From Clostridia bacterium (lineage in GTDB: Bacteria > Bacillota > Clostridia > Oscillospirales > Acutalibacteraceae): a DNA stretch of 5,695 nucleotides. Of the stretch, positions 5,331-5,695 are shown piece after piece. Under the pieces are notes generated by a model. That model did no database searches. It worked only from the letters and a program-made list of their open reading frames with translations, and was not told where the DNA came from. The first letter of the stretch is position 1. Every line of letters begins with the position of its first letter. The DNA is taken from contig JAFQKZ010000119.1 of the NCBI GenBank assembly GCA_017414725.1, forward strand, positions 1 through 5,695, given 5' to 3'. Made by a program: the position numbers and the translations under genes.

Positions 5331-5695
5331 TTGAGTACAGGAAAATTACAAATAAATACTTATAACGAAACTGTAGCTTTACCATTGAGTGACATCAAAA
5401 TACAAATTAGCCTTGCCAGTAATCCGGATAAAATTATATCAGAAACTATCACTAATAATTCCGGTAAGTCTGATATTTTGGAGCTTGAGGCACCGCCTGT
5501 AGAGTATTCTTTAACACCAAACTCTTCTTCCAGACCATACGAAGAATATAATATCAAAATATCTCAGCCGGGATTCGAAAATATAAATATAGAACACGTG
5601 CAAATTTTACCTGACTCTGTTGCTGAACAAAATATATATTTTAAAAAAATTCAAGACAATAATCAAACTAATTTGAATTATTTTATTCCTGAACA
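5331..5695 (+). CDS. SleC-like spore cortex-lytic/peptidoglycan-binding protein, N-terminal part
   Basis: The gene starts with TTG and runs off the right edge after 121 codons. The product begins MSTGKLQINTYNETVALPL. It continues with the small beta-rich domain found at the front of clostridial SleC-type proteins: a strand of the form IKIQISL, a segment TNNSGKSD, then LEAPPVEYSLTPN (residues about 54-66), PYEEYNIKISQPGFE and VQILPD. The last visible residues, NYFIPE followed by a codon starting CA, match the IPEH junction that I recall preceding the main domain in this family. Family members are usually about 400-440 residues with a C-terminal peptidoglycan-binding domain; they act on or bind spore cortex or cell wall peptidoglycan. 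Such proteins also occur outside germination contexts, so activity and timing cannot be fixed from this part. No signal peptide is present in the visible N-terminus, which is usual for these proteins. The assignment rests on remembered family patterns, not a search. Confidence 0.72.
   Translation, partial: MSTGKLQINTYNETVALPLSDIKIQISLASNPDKIISETITNNSGKSDILELEAPPVEYSLTPNSSSRPYEEYNIKISQPGFENINIEHVQILPDSVAEQNIYFKKIQDNNQTNLNYFIPE

Noticed and set aside
5360..5557. Reverse-strand 65-codon frame opposite the SleC-like gene
   Set aside because: The + strand translation shows the SleC-type N-terminal pattern, so the opposite frame is a shadow.

Overview
The window looks like chromosomal DNA from a low-GC, probably spore-forming member of the Clostridia (Firmicutes). 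The base composition is AT-rich, roughly 30% GC from partial hand counts. Shine-Dalgarno sites are strong and placed 7-9 bases ahead of the starts, one gene starts with TTG, and the consensus promoters are of the sigma-A type. The last gene also opens with the N-terminal domain typical of clostridial SleC-like spore cortex-lytic proteins. Genus and species cannot be read from the sequence.

All four genes lie on the + strand. (1) Bases 1-915 hold the 3' part of a family 2 glycosyltransferase; only its extreme N-terminus is cut off by the window edge. (2) Bases 916-1149 are a spacer with a sigma-A-like promoter. (3) Bases 1150-3387 encode a 745-residue membrane sensor phosphatase: TM, extracytoplasmic dCache, TM, HAMP, then a SpoIIE/RsbU-type PP2C with its metal-binding motifs intact. 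(4) Bases 3388-3488 contain a perfect TTGACA-N17-TATAAT promoter, with a palindrome sitting at the expected transcription start. (5) Bases 3489-5036 encode a 515-residue secreted protein that I do not recognise, with coiled-coil-like segments and a CxxCxxC motif. (6) Bases 5037-5330 are a spacer with an imperfect inverted repeat and a clear intrinsic terminator. (7) Bases 5331-5695 are the start of a SleC-like gene that runs off the window.

The genes do not look like one operon. The sensor phosphatase and the secreted protein each have their own promoter, and a terminator separates the secreted protein from the SleC-like gene. The phosphatase probably turns an extracellular signal, possibly an amino acid, into dephosphorylation of an STAS-domain partner in a partner-switching pathway, but no partner is encoded here. 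The most interesting items are the strongly promoted, possibly operator-controlled unknown secreted protein and the amino-acid-type motif in the phosphatase sensor. I found no tRNA, rRNA, CRISPR array, insertion sequence or known riboswitch, and no convincing complete new multi-gene system.
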